Shown piece by piece: positions 7,616-14,239 of a DNA stretch of 14,239 nt (the first letter of the stretch is position 1; each line of letters begins with the position of its first letter). The stretch is from Caryophanales bacterium UBA6985 (GTDB lineage Bacteria > Bacillota_I > Bacilli_A > RF39 > UBA660), in contig DJYF01000009.1 in assembly GCA_002450035.1 (NCBI GenBank), positions 1-14,239 of the forward strand. The letters run 5' to 3'. The position numbers and the translations under genes are program-made. The notes under the pieces were generated by a model, which was given only the letters and a program-made list of their open reading frames with translations, searched no databases and was not told the DNA's origin.

Positions 7616-8410
7616 TTAATTCATAATTAACATTTTATCTTCAATAATTTGTCTTAAATAATTACTTGAAACTTTTACGTTATCAGGACTATTGTTCTTT
7701 GTATAAGCAGCATTATGTAATACTGGTTCAATAGTAATTCCATCAACAATCTCAGCAACACTTAATAATGTAAATAAATCGTCTTCAACGTCAAATAATA
7801 GTTCTGCTGGAGTACCATATGCTAAAGAGTTTTTAACAATATTACGTCCTTTAGCATCTTTAACAGCAAGTACCCTTATACTTTCAATTAAACATCCAAA
7901 TACAATCTTATCCTCAGTAAATGGATCTTTAGAGAACATATATAAATCAATATAGTCCCCTGCTCTAATCGAGTTAGAGTAAGTAGTATTTGCATTAACA
8001 GCAAAACTATAAATAGTCTTATTTTCACCTATATCTTTAAAAGAAGCATTAGGTAATGCTTTAGGATCCATAACTGCAGAAGTATAAAATAAACTACCTG
8101 CAGGAATATTTGAATAATAAGCTACTGCTTTACTAACAACTTGACGTGAGTCTTTAATAATATCATTAGACTTACTTGTATAGTTAGTTGATATTCTTAC
8201 AGTACCAATATCTGATTCTTTAATAATTTCTCTTGCTTTTAAACTTTTTTTAGCAAAAGGAACAGAAGTAGTACTTACAGAGTTATTAACTCTATATGTA
8301 AAACCAACTACTAATACAACAATACAAGCAGCAATTCCAATAATAGTTACAACGTTTTTATTTCCTATAAATCTCATAAGAGATGATTGTTTTTTTAATC
8401 CATTAGCCAT
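7616..8410 (-). CDS. CpaB/RcpC-like SAF-domain protein, first copy
   Basis: The protein has 264 residues and heads the five-gene Tad-like operon. A basic N-terminus (MANGLKKQSSLMRFIGNKN) precedes one membrane helix at about 20-38. The outside portion starts with VPFAKKSLKAREIIKESDIGTVRI (50-73), the classic SAF pattern also seen in CpaB and FlgA. It then has IPAGSLFYTSAV (102-113) and GDYIDLYMFS (151-160). The C-terminal half has beta-strand character with no recognised extra domain. GGAGGT stands seven bases before the ATG, and a near-consensus promoter lies 46-74 bases upstream. The role is inferred as the envelope component of the secretion machine. It is more CpaB-like at the SAF segment than its downstream paralogue, which may be the diverged copy. 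Confidence 0.8.
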   Translation of the reverse strand: MANGLKKQSSLMRFIGNKNVVTIIGIAACIVVLVVGFTYRVNNSVSTTSVPFAKKSLKAREIIKESDIGTVRISTNYTSKSNDIIKDSRQVVSKAVAYYSNIPAGSLFYTSAVMDPKALPNASFKDIGENKTIYSFAVNANTTYSNSIRAGDYIDLYMFSKDPFTEDKIVFGCLIESIRVLAVKDAKGRNIVKNSLAYGTPAELLFDVEDDLFTLLSVAEIVDGITIEPVLHNAAYTKNNSPDNVKVSSNYLRQIIEDKMLIMN

Positions 8411-8455
8411 ACTAATACCTCCGTTTTATTCTTTGCCTAGTATATTACTATGATA

Positions 8456-8484
8456 ATTATACACACTAATGATTTCATTTTCAA
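8456..8484 (-). promoter_or_regulatory. Promoter of the Tad-like operon
   Basis: The -35 TTGAAA (8484-8479) and -10 TATAAT (8461-8456) have a 17-bp spacer, with TG just before the -10 (extended -10). It faces away from the CPBP gene, and the space between the two genes holds both start regions. Confidence 0.82.
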
Positions 8485-8518
8485 TATAACTAGTGATAAA
8501 ATAAATATGGTGATGAAA

Positions 8519-9130
8519 ATGGTTTTAAAATCGTTTCTTGAACTTGCAAAGTCCATGCTTTTATTTCTAATATATGTAATAATTGCTACTTTTTTTCTAC
8601 CTAATTTAAGTAAAGAACTAGTTAATTTATTAGCGGCAGTAATCTTTATAATTATTATTTGCTTGGCATTTAATAGAGAGTTAAAAAAAGAACTAAAAGA
8701 ATTAAAAAATAAATTTAATATTAAATATTTATTATTAGGTGTTCTTATGTCAATTATTACTCTAGGTATAGATTACATAATTGTAAAAAATCTTGGCCAT
8801 AATGCAACCAATCAAACAGCTGTAACTAACCTAGTCAAAACAAGTCCAGTTATAATGACCTTAGCAACAGTTATATTTGTTCCTTTCGCAGAAGAATTAA
8901 TATATAGATTTCCTTATAAAAAATCTAACAAAATAATATCATTTATAATATCTTCTATAGTATTTGCAAGTATTCACATGGTAGGAACTAAAGAGATTAT
9001 TTTTATAATTCCTTACTTGCTTTTATCTTGTACTCTAAGTTACACATATTTTAAAACTGACAACATTTACATGTCTTACTTTGTACATGCAATTAATAAC
9101 TTAATAAATGTGCTATTATTAATATGGTGA
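8519..9130 (+). CDS. CPBP-family intramembrane protease-like protein
   Basis: The protein has 203 residues from the chosen start. It is an integral membrane protein with hydrophobic stretches at about 12-27, 35-52, 69-90, 109-124, 138-158, 159-175 and 185-203. The CPBP (Abi/CAAX-protease-like) motifs are present: EELIYR at 125-130, the helix containing H153 (VFASIHM), and HAINN at 190-194. These Glu and His residues form the catalytic site in Rce1-type enzymes. Bacterial relatives serve varied roles such as peptide processing or self-immunity, and the substrate here is unknown. I take the ATG at 8519 because GGTGAT lies four bases before it, the same site used by serS and the next gene. A longer frame from 8450 has no site and would start within the opposite-strand promoter. 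A possible weak plus-strand promoter is TTGCCT (8433) with TATACA (8458), at 19-bp spacing. Confidence 0.85.
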   Translation: MVLKSFLELAKSMLLFLIYVIIATFFLPNLSKELVNLLAAVIFIIIICLAFNRELKKELKELKNKFNIKYLLLGVLMSIITLGIDYIIVKNLGHNATNQTAVTNLVKTSPVIMTLATVIFVPFAEELIYRFPYKKSNKIISFIISSIVFASIHMVGTKEIIFIIPYLLLSCTLSYTYFKTDNIYMSYFVHAINNLINVLLLIW

Positions 9131-9134
9131 TACG

Positions 9135-10115
9135 ATGAAACGAAAAAAGAATAAAGAAAAAGAATATGTATCTGAAACAAGAGAATATAAAAAGATAGAT
9201 TTAAAAGAAAAAGATGAAATTGAAACAATAGATGAAGTAATAAAAAGAGAAAAAAATAAAAAAAGAATTAGAACTATTAAAAAAATAAAAAGAATAATTA
9301 TTCTAATACTCTTATTTGTTGCATGTCTTCTATATGCCCGTTTCATTTCTACTAAAGGATTAATAGTAAAAGAATATGCAATTAAAACATCTGAGTTAAA
9401 AAAAGACTATGATGGATTAAAGATAGTTCAAATATCTGATATTCATTATGGGAGTACAGTATTTAAAAAAGAACTTGATCTAATAGTTACTGAAACTAAT
9501 AAACAAAAACCAGATATAATTATATTTACAGGTGATTTAACTGAAGCAAAAGTCAAATTAACAAACTCTGAGATTAATTATATTATTGATGAATTTAATA
9601 AATTTGATGCATCCCTTGCTTACTACGCAGTAAAAGGAAATCATGATTATGAAAATACTTACTTTGATACCATCATGGCAAAAACAAAGTTTAAAGTATT
9701 AAATAATGAAAGTGATTTATTATATGCAAACTCAACTACTCCAATAAGAATAATTGGATATGATGATTTACTAAAAGGTAAACCTAAATATAAAGAAGCA
9801 CTTGCACTACCAGAAGAAATAGAAGAAATACCATACACTATTCTATTAATTCATGAACCTGATCAAATAGATAATGTTTTAAAAACAACTAAAGACTTTA
9901 ATATAGCATTTGCTGGTCACTCTCATGGTGGACAAGTTCGTCTTCCATTCTTTGGAGCAGTTTATACACCAATCGGATCAAAAAAATACTATGATGAACA
10001 CTATAACATTGAAAATAAAGACCTATATATTTCAAATGGTGTTGGTACAAGTGTATTAAGATTAAGATTCTTAAATAAACCAAGTATATCATTATTTAGA
10101 TTTTATGCAGAATAA
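9135..10115 (+). CDS. Membrane-anchored metallophosphoesterase (YkuE/YaeI/LpxG-like)
   Basis: The protein has 326 residues. Residues 1-52 are very basic and charged (Lys, Arg, Glu) and presumably cytoplasmic. One membrane helix lies at 53-68, and the catalytic domain follows outside the membrane. Calcineurin-like metal ligands are all visible: D102 and H104 (SDIHYG), D134 (GDLTE), N169-H170-D171 (GNHDY), H240 (IHEPD), and H262/H264 (GHSHGGQVRLP). The order and the GHSHGGQVR ending are those of the YkuE/LpxG branch, which hydrolyses phosphodiester or pyrophosphate bonds in lipid-linked substrates; the substrate here is not deducible. The stop of the CPBP gene (TGG TGA) lies inside the GGTGAT ribosome site of this gene, so the two are translationally coupled. 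The 50-residue charged N-terminal extension is longer than usual for the family. Confidence 0.9.
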   Translation: MKRKKNKEKEYVSETREYKKIDLKEKDEIETIDEVIKREKNKKRIRTIKKIKRIIILILLFVACLLYARFISTKGLIVKEYAIKTSELKKDYDGLKIVQISDIHYGSTVFKKELDLIVTETNKQKPDIIIFTGDLTEAKVKLTNSEINYIIDEFNKFDASLAYYAVKGNHDYENTYFDTIMAKTKFKVLNNESDLLYANSTTPIRIIGYDDLLKGKPKYKEALALPEEIEEIPYTILLIHEPDQIDNVLKTTKDFNIAFAGHSHGGQVRLPFFGAVYTPIGSKKYYDEHYNIENKDLYISNGVGTSVLRLRFLNKPSISLFRFYAE

Positions 10116-10146
10116 AAGAGTACAAATTATTGTACTCTTTTTAATT
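10114..10146. terminator. Shared terminator between convergent genes
   Basis: A 12-bp stem, AAAAGAGTACAA with TTGTACTCTTTT, surrounds an ATTA loop. The plus-strand side ends in a T-rich run and serves the metallophosphoesterase. The minus-strand side has a shorter T-run and may also serve the opposing gene, whose stop codon lies in the loop. Confidence 0.82.
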
Positions 10147-10513
10147 TTTTAACGTCTGTATTTTCTTCTTCATCTATAACATAATCAGATAAATCAGAAT
10201 CAAATACTGGATTTAATACTGCAGAATTATTTGCAGGTTTAATAAATTGCATTACATAATTATCCCAATCAATACCTATAACATAAACTGGTTCTAGAAT
10301 ATTTTTAGAACCTTTAAATGGAACTATTTCATAAATGCCCTTTTCACTTGCTTTATCATACCCAAACATATTACTTAATTGAGGATAATATGGAGCAAGT
10401 ACAGGTTTACCTACATTTACTACTCTATCTTTATATAAAGCAATTACATTTGCTAGATTTTCACATTCAAGAGTCCAATCACCCTTAACTGGTCTAATAT
10501 ACATAGTTTCCAT
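10127..10513 (-). CDS. Hypothetical protein, 128 residues
   Basis: I do not recognise this family. The protein is soluble-looking, with no membrane helix or signal peptide. The body (1-105) has alternating hydrophobic patterns suggesting beta strands (NILEPVYVIGIDWDNYVMQFIKP). The last 25 residues are acidic and then basic (DEEENTDVKKLKRVQ), and the final codons read through the left arm of the shared terminator. It has one cysteine and no metal-binding cluster. The start at 10513 has GGTGA five bases upstream; an internal Met at residue 4 is possible. It has its own near-consensus promoter (TTGACA, 17 bp, TATTAT), so it is very likely a real expressed gene standing alone. A link to its neighbour, the deoxyribosyltransferase-like gene, is not indicated because a terminator separates them. 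Confidence 0.75.
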   Translation of the reverse strand: METMYIRPVKGDWTLECENLANVIALYKDRVVNVGKPVLAPYYPQLSNMFGYDKASEKGIYEIVPFKGSKNILEPVYVIGIDWDNYVMQFIKPANNSAVLNPVFDSDLSDYVIDEEENTDVKKLKRVQ

Positions 10514-10550
10514 AAACTCACCAATCCTTTTTTTTCACAAAACATGCAAA

Positions 10551-10579
10551 ATAATACCATATATTAAAAAACATGTCAA
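10551..10579 (-). promoter_or_regulatory. Promoter of the 128-residue hypothetical gene
   Basis: The -35 TTGACA (10579-10574) and -10 TATTAT (10556-10551) have a 17-bp spacer. It begins right after the preceding terminator T-run. Confidence 0.85.
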
Positions 10580-10605
10580 ATAAAAAAGATAGCTTTCGCT
10601 ATCTT
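10580..10605 (-). terminator. Terminator of the deoxyribosyltransferase-like gene
   Basis: An 8-bp stem, AAGATAGC with GCTATCTT, is closed by a GAAA tetraloop and followed by a T-run. It overlaps the last base pair of the gene's stop region. Confidence 0.9.
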
Positions 10606-11035
10606 AATTAAGCATTCCAAGTACAACTGTTGAATCTTTAGAATTTAGGTTTTCTCCTGATTCATATGTCTTAGCAAACGTTTCAACAAAGTATCTAAGT
10701 TCACTACCAGTTTCATATCCTATTACATTCTTAAGTAGTTTTTGATATCTTGCATCAAAGCCAAGTTTTTTTTGGGCAAGTGCAAGTATAGGTTTCCCTG
10801 AAACAATTGCTTGTTTTAATTCCATATTAAATGTTAAATCAGGGCTTGTAAGTTCTACAACAATAATATCTGCTTTATTTATCATATCTTTATAAAATAC
10901 ATTTTTATTTTCTTCTGACTCAGGAAATAATAAATTATGATGACTTAAAATATTACTACTTAAAACAGGTAAATATATTAAATCATTATAATTACTTGAT
11001 TCAGAATGAATAAAGTAAATATTTAATTTCCTCAT
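10604..11035 (-). CDS. Nucleoside 2-deoxyribosyltransferase-like (Rossmannoid) protein
   Basis: The protein has 143 residues. It opens with a beta strand (KLNIYFIHS). The central segment ADIIVVELTSPDLTFNMELKQAIVSGKPILAL (55-86) matches the nucleoside 2-deoxyribosyltransferase/TIR-related fold: an Asp-containing strand, then an acidic residue (E72) on the helix before a GKP turn and a strand. In true deoxyribosyltransferases a Glu in this helix is the nucleophile that opens the N-glycosidic bond of a nucleoside. The rest of the active site is not clear here, so the activity could be nucleoside transfer, nucleotide hydrolysis or binding only. AGAAGGT precedes the ATG. It is divergent from tmcAL and ends at its own terminator. 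The family placement is by motif only. Confidence 0.6.
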   Translation of the reverse strand: MRKLNIYFIHSESSNYNDLIYLPVLSSNILSHHNLLFPESEENKNVFYKDMINKADIIVVELTSPDLTFNMELKQAIVSGKPILALAQKKLGFDARYQKLLKNVIGYETGSELRYFVETFAKTYESGENLNSKDSTVVLGMLN

Positions 11036-11054
11036 TTTATACCTTCTTACTCAT

Positions 11055-11086
11055 TTGTTTTAATTATTCACTTATGTTATATTATA
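11055..11086. promoter_or_regulatory. Overlapping divergent promoters (tmcAL and deoxyribosyltransferase-like gene)
   Basis: Plus strand: the -35 TTGTTT (11055-11060) and -10 TATATT (11078-11083) have a 17-bp spacer and an upstream TG, and drive tmcAL. Minus strand: the extended -10 TGTATAAT has its hexamer at 11086-11081, but its -35 is poor. The two -10 boxes overlap by three bases, so the two polymerases would exclude each other. Confidence 0.6.
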
Positions 11087-11108
11087 CATGAATTCGAGGT
11101 GAAAGTAC

Positions 11109-12227
11109 ATGAAATCAATTGGAATAATTGCAGAATATAATCCTTTTCATAATGGTCATTTATACCAAATAGAGCATATTAAAGAGATATATCCTGACTC
11201 ACTTATAGTAATAATATTAAATGGTTACTTTTTAGAACGTGGTCTTATTTCGCTTGAAACTAAAAAAGAAAAAACAAGACTTGCTCTTAAATATGGAGCA
11301 GATTTAGTTATAGAGTTACCATTCATATTTGGAAGTAACTCAGCAGATACATTCGCAGATGCATCAATTAAACTTGCTAATGCTCTTAACATAGATACTC
11401 TAGTATTTGGTTCTGAATCAAATGATATAGAACTACTTAAAAAAATTGCAAATATTCAACTCGAAAAAGATTTTGATCTAAAATTAAAAAAATATTTAGA
11501 TGAAGGAATTAACTATCCTACTGCACTTAATAAAGCAATTGGTATTGATCTAAACACACCTAATGATTTACTTGGAGTATCTTACATTAAATCTATTATA
11601 AAAAATAAATTTAATATTACTCCAATTAGTATTAAAAGAACTAATGATTACCACGACAATACTTCTAATGAATCTATTGTCTCAGCATCTAATATAAGAG
11701 AAAAATTAAATAATCATGAAGATATTTCTAAATATATTCCTGAAGGTAATTTAGTAAATATTAATTATGACTTATTCTTTAACCTACTTAAGTATAAGAT
11801 TATAAGCGATGATAACTTAAATCTTTATTTAACAGTAGATGAAGGAATAGATTATAAATTAAAATCTGTTATTAATGAATGTAATAATTTAGATGATTTA
11901 ATAGAAAAAACTAAAACAAAAAGATATACATATAATAGACTAATGAGAATGTTTATACATATACTTATTGGTTTAAAAAAAGATGATAAAAATAACATAA
12001 CAGATCCTGAGTATATAAGACTATTAGGTTTTTCAGATGAAGGTTCAACTTATTTAAATAGTATAAAGAAAAATATAACACTTCCAATAGTTACTAAGTA
12101 TACTCATATAGATTCCGTGATTAAAGATTACGAGCTTAAAGCAGCAAGTATATATAAACTACTAACTAATGAGGATGTTTTAGATTTTGAATATAACAAT
12201 AAACCAATTAAAAAGGACACTTTGTAA
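11109..12227 (+). CDS. tmcAL: tRNA(Met) cytidine acetate ligase TmcAL (YlbM family)
   Basis: The protein has 372 residues. TmcAL activates acetate with ATP and acetylates the wobble cytidine (ac4C34) of elongator tRNA-Met, preventing misreading of AUA. The opening GIIAEYNPFHNGHLYQIEHIK (residues 5-25) contains the nucleotidyltransferase HxGH motif as H14-N-G-H17. It is followed by the YlbM-type segment ILNGYFLERG, GADLVIELPF, FGSES at 100-104 and the SASNIREKL ATP-binding motif at about residue 195. The usual GNFVQRGE is changed to GYFLERGL here. The length is slightly below the usual 390-415, with the reduction in the C-terminal part. GAGGTGA lies six bases before the ATG. The stop codon lies inside the terminator loop. 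It is a single-gene transcription unit, flanked by minus-strand genes on both sides. Confidence 0.92.
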   Translation: MKSIGIIAEYNPFHNGHLYQIEHIKEIYPDSLIVIILNGYFLERGLISLETKKEKTRLALKYGADLVIELPFIFGSNSADTFADASIKLANALNIDTLVFGSESNDIELLKKIANIQLEKDFDLKLKKYLDEGINYPTALNKAIGIDLNTPNDLLGVSYIKSIIKNKFNITPISIKRTNDYHDNTSNESIVSASNIREKLNNHEDISKYIPEGNLVNINYDLFFNLLKYKIISDDNLNLYLTVDEGIDYKLKSVINECNNLDDLIEKTKTKRYTYNRLMRMFIHILIGLKKDDKNNITDPEYIRLLGFSDEGSTYLNSIKKNITLPIVTKYTHIDSVIKDYELKAASIYKLLTNEDVLDFEYNNKPIKKDTL

Positions 12228-12240
12228 GTGTCCTTTTTTA
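12211..12240. terminator. Bidirectional terminator between tmcAL and the HD-like gene
   Basis: AAAAGGACACTT pairs with AAGTGTCCTTTT around a 3-base loop that begins the TAA of tmcAL. T-runs are present on both strands (six on plus, five on minus), so it can end both convergent transcripts. Confidence 0.9.
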
Positions 12241-12241
12241 A

Positions 12242-12832
12242 TTACATATTTTTAATATCATTAGATAAAGTTACAAATACATCATCTGTATAATATCTTC
12301 TATCATAAGCAAGCCATCCATCACTCGGATTAACAAGTTCTTCAGGAGTAATAATTCCTTCTGGATAATTAGCTACATCTGCTTTTGCATTTTCAAGACT
12401 GAAGTATCCTGCTTTTTCATAAATTTTAGCTTGTAAATCAGACTCAATCTTTGTTAATTGTTTAACAAATTTTGCTTCATTTGTTTCCCCAGCTACTGCT
12501 TCATCATATAAACTAACTAATTCTCCTCCATTAGTAAGTTTAGATAATACCGAAACTACTACAGTACGTGAATCAACTGGTTCACCAGTTATACTAACTT
12601 CATTAACAGTCTTAGCAAGTTCTCTAACACTAATCATTTTAACAACTTTAGCAAAATCAACAGTTAAATTCTTTTCAGTAACAATAGCTAAGGCAAGCAT
12701 TACACTTCCACCTATATGATCAGCAACAGATTCAACTTTTTCACGTGGAATTCCTACTTCTACCCATCCTGTTCTATCAACGCTTTTAAGTTTATTAGCT
12801 TCCCTATAAAACTCAATAATAGTATTATTCAT
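12242..12832 (-). CDS. HD-domain (YfbR/HDDC2-like) protein lacking the metal-binding HD pair
   Basis: The protein has 196 residues. The N-terminus matches the YfbR/HDDC2 5'-deoxynucleotidase pattern: LKSVDRTGWVEVGIPREKVESVADH, where RTGW (20-23) and the first metal His (H39) are kept. The family next shows HD in a VHDLAE-like motif; here the same place reads ISVRELAK with R70-E71. The third metal Asp, in a DKLE-like motif, is Thr127 (QLTKIESDLQAKIYE). Three of four expected metal ligands are therefore missing, and the protein is unlikely to be an active phosphohydrolase of the usual type. The helical frame and length are intact, so it is not simply a decayed gene; it may bind a nucleotide or a partner. 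The C-terminal 145-196 (YPEGIITPEELVNPSDGWLAYDRRYYTDD) is unassigned. AAAGGAGAG precedes the ATG. A possible extended -10 (TGATATTAT) is upstream. Confidence 0.72.
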   Translation of the reverse strand: MNNTIIEFYREANKLKSVDRTGWVEVGIPREKVESVADHIGGSVMLALAIVTEKNLTVDFAKVVKMISVRELAKTVNEVSITGEPVDSRTVVVSVLSKLTNGGELVSLYDEAVAGETNEAKFVKQLTKIESDLQAKIYEKAGYFSLENAKADVANYPEGIITPEELVNPSDGWLAYDRRYYTDDVFVTLSNDIKNM

Positions 12833-12921
12833 AAATACACTCTCCTTTAATACACTTTAATAATATCATATAGAATTTTAAAAATTTTAAAATAATTATT
12901 ACATTTACAAAATATATGTAT

Positions 12922-12950
12922 AAAAAAGATAAGTGTATAAACACTTATCT
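12922..12950 (-). terminator. Terminator of valS
   Basis: A 10-bp stem (AGATAAGTGT with ACACTTATCT) and a 4-base loop are followed by a T-run. The stop codon region of valS lies in the left arm. The 70 bases beyond it, up to the HD-like gene, are AT-rich and hold only its likely promoter. Confidence 0.92.
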
Positions 12951-14239
12951 CATTAATTCAGCTAATTTATTTTTTTCTTCTTCAAGTTTTTCTCTATCCA
13001 TTTGAACAATATTAGCAGGAGCTTTATTAACATAATTTTCATTAGATAATAATTTTTCTCTTCTTGCTATTGAAGCTTGTAAATCAGCAATTGCTTTTTC
13101 TTTTAAAGCTTTGTCTTCTTCACTTTCTTGTTTTTCATAATAGATAGTTGCTTTATAGTCATCTACTGAAACATTGTAAGACTTAATATCAAGTTCATCA
13201 TGAGTTCTAACATCTTGAAGTTTTAACATTCTAATAATAATATCATCATCAGTATTAATTAATACTTTAGCATCTTTAGGAATATTATTTTCAGTCTTAA
13301 CATTTCTAAATGCTTTAATGAATTCAATCTTTGATTCTACTGCTTTTTCTTCATCCTTAAAGATAAATGATTTATCATACTTAGGATATTCACTTATCAT
13401 GATAGATTCACTATCTTTAATTGGAAGCATTTGATAAATTTCTTCAGTAACAAATGGCATGAAAGGATGTAACATCTTTAAGATTCCAGTTAATACATAA
13501 CATAATACTGATTTAGTTGTCTCTGAGTCACTATTGAATTTAGCAAATTCAATATAACTAGAACAGAAGTCATCATATATAAAGTTATATGTTTCAGAAC
13601 CAAAAATATTAAATTCATATTTATCCATATGTTTAATAGATGATTTAACTATATTTTCATATTTAGTTAAAATCCATTTATCTTCATCAGTTAAATTATC
13701 AAAAGATAATTCTTTTAAATCTTCAATATTCATAAGAACGAATCTTGAAGCATTCCAAATCTTATTAATGTAATTCCAAGTTGAAGCCATCTTAGTTTCA
13801 TCAAATCTAAGGTCTGTTCCAAGTGCACAGTCAGTAGTTAAATAGTATCTTAATGCATCACATCCATATTTATCAATCATATCAAATGGATCAACACCAT
13901 TACCTAAAGACTTAGACATTTTTCTTCCTTCTTTATCTCTAATAAGTCCATGGATAACACAATCTTTAAATGGTCTAACTCCCATTATTTCTTCAGATTG
14001 GAAAATCATTCTTGCAACCCAGAAGAAGATAATATCATATCCAGTTACTAAACAGTTAGTTGGGAAATATCTCTTTAAGTCAGGAGTTTCATCTGGCCAA
14101 CCTAAAGTAGCAAATGGCCATAAAGCACTTGAGAACCAAGTATCAAGTACATCTTCATCTTGTACCCATCCATCTCCACTTGGAGCATTCTCTCCTACGT
14201 ATACTTCTTCTCCCCTATACCAAGCAGGAATTCTGTGTC
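12945..14239 (-). CDS. valS: Valyl-tRNA synthetase, C-terminal half (cut by right window edge)
   Basis: Class Ia synthetase charging tRNA-Val. The frame stays open to the window edge and gives 430 residues starting HRIPAWYRGEE, so the true start lies outside. Markers in order are HRIPAWY, DVLDTWFSSALWPF and GYDIIFFWVARM from the Rossmann fold catalytic domain, then the KMSKS loop at 13908-13922 (GRKMSKSLGNGVDPFD). The helical anticodon-binding domain follows. A C-terminal Lys/Glu coiled-coil arm (EEDKALKEKAIADLQASIARR onward) is typical of ValRS and separates it from IleRS and LeuRS. The N-terminal HIGH motif and the editing domain are beyond the edge. It ends at its own strong terminator. 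Identification is firm. Confidence 0.96.
   Translation of the reverse strand, partial: HRIPAWYRGEEVYVGENAPSGDGWVQDEDVLDTWFSSALWPFATLGWPDETPDLKRYFPTNCLVTGYDIIFFWVARMIFQSEEIMGVRPFKDCVIHGLIRDKEGRKMSKSLGNGVDPFDMIDKYGCDALRYYLTTDCALGTDLRFDETKMASTWNYINKIWNASRFVLMNIEDLKELSFDNLTDEDKWILTKYENIVKSSIKHMDKYEFNIFGSETYNFIYDDFCSSYIEFAKFNSDSETTKSVLCYVLTGILKMLHPFMPFVTEEIYQMLPIKDSESIMISEYPKYDKSFIFKDEEKAVESKIEFIKAFRNVKTENNIPKDAKVLINTDDDIIIRMLKLQDVRTHDELDIKSYNVSVDDYKATIYYEKQESEEDKALKEKAIADLQASIARREKLLSNENYVNKAPANIVQMDREKLEEEKNKLAELMR

Noticed and set aside
8450..8518. Longer N-terminus for the CPBP protein
   Set aside because: No ribosome site precedes 8450, and the extra residues lie over the opposite-strand promoter. 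GGTGAT-ATG at 8519 matches the style of neighbouring genes.
9126..9160. TGA read as Trp, as in mycoplasmas
   Set aside because: All Trp codons read are TGG. The TGA at 9128 is followed within five bases by a coupled start codon, and read-through would reach a TAA after a few codons.
11087..11109. A -35 box for the minus-strand promoter at 11081-11086
   Set aside because: The hexamer at the right distance reads TGTACT, which is too far from consensus to claim; only the extended -10 is supported.
13007..14009. Reading valS as a complete gene starting at the Met at 14009
   Set aside because: The frame stays open to the window edge and encodes clear ValRS motifs upstream of that Met.

Overview
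The window looks like part of a small, AT-rich, low-GC Gram-positive chromosome (Bacillota), most like a gut Bacilli or Mollicutes-like lineage such as RF39 or an Erysipelotrichia relative. This placement is an inference from base composition, a serine T-box leader, a SufS-SufU pair, TmcAL and tight gene spacing. The reading frames fit the standard bacterial code: every Trp I read is TGG, and TGA ends the CPBP gene just before the next start codon. No tRNA, rRNA, CRISPR array, transposase or phage gene is visible.

Layout. (1) 1-1640, minus strand: a serine-type T-box leader with its own promoter controls a NUDIX-DUF1653 fusion and serS, which runs off the left edge. (2) 1623-3301, minus: sufS-sufU (Fe-S/sulfur mobilisation) behind a strong promoter, overlapping by one base. 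(3) 3299-8484, minus: a five-gene Tad/type II secretion-like operon ordered SAF protein, SAF protein, CpaF-type ATPase, TadB-like, TadC-like. It is bounded by a good promoter and a terminator and contains no pilin, prepilin peptidase, TadZ or secretin gene. (4) 8519-10144, plus: a CPBP-family membrane protein translationally coupled to a membrane-anchored YkuE/LpxG-like metallophosphoesterase. (5) 10114-11035, minus: an unrecognised 128-residue protein and a nucleoside 2-deoxyribosyltransferase-like protein, each with its own signals. (6) 11055-12240, plus: tmcAL. (7) 12242-12832, minus: an HD-family protein that has lost its metal-binding HD pair. (8) 12945-14239, minus: the C-terminal half of valS, entering from the right edge.

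How it works together. Much of the window is translation and RNA maintenance: serS under serine-tRNA sensing, valS, tmcAL for tRNA-Met wobble acetylation, and SufS/SufU, which can feed Fe-S assembly or tRNA thiolation. The Tad-like operon is the clearest accessory system. Its ATPase has intact core motifs but carries a Pro/Ala-rich tail of about 220 residues containing a 9-bp coding repeat, and its two SAF proteins are tandem paralogues with landmarks at identical positions. With no pilin beside it, it is either a pilus whose subunits are encoded elsewhere or a reduced envelope machine of unknown cargo. Transcription units are packed tightly, with terminators touching or overlapping the next promoter and stop codons lying inside terminator hairpins.
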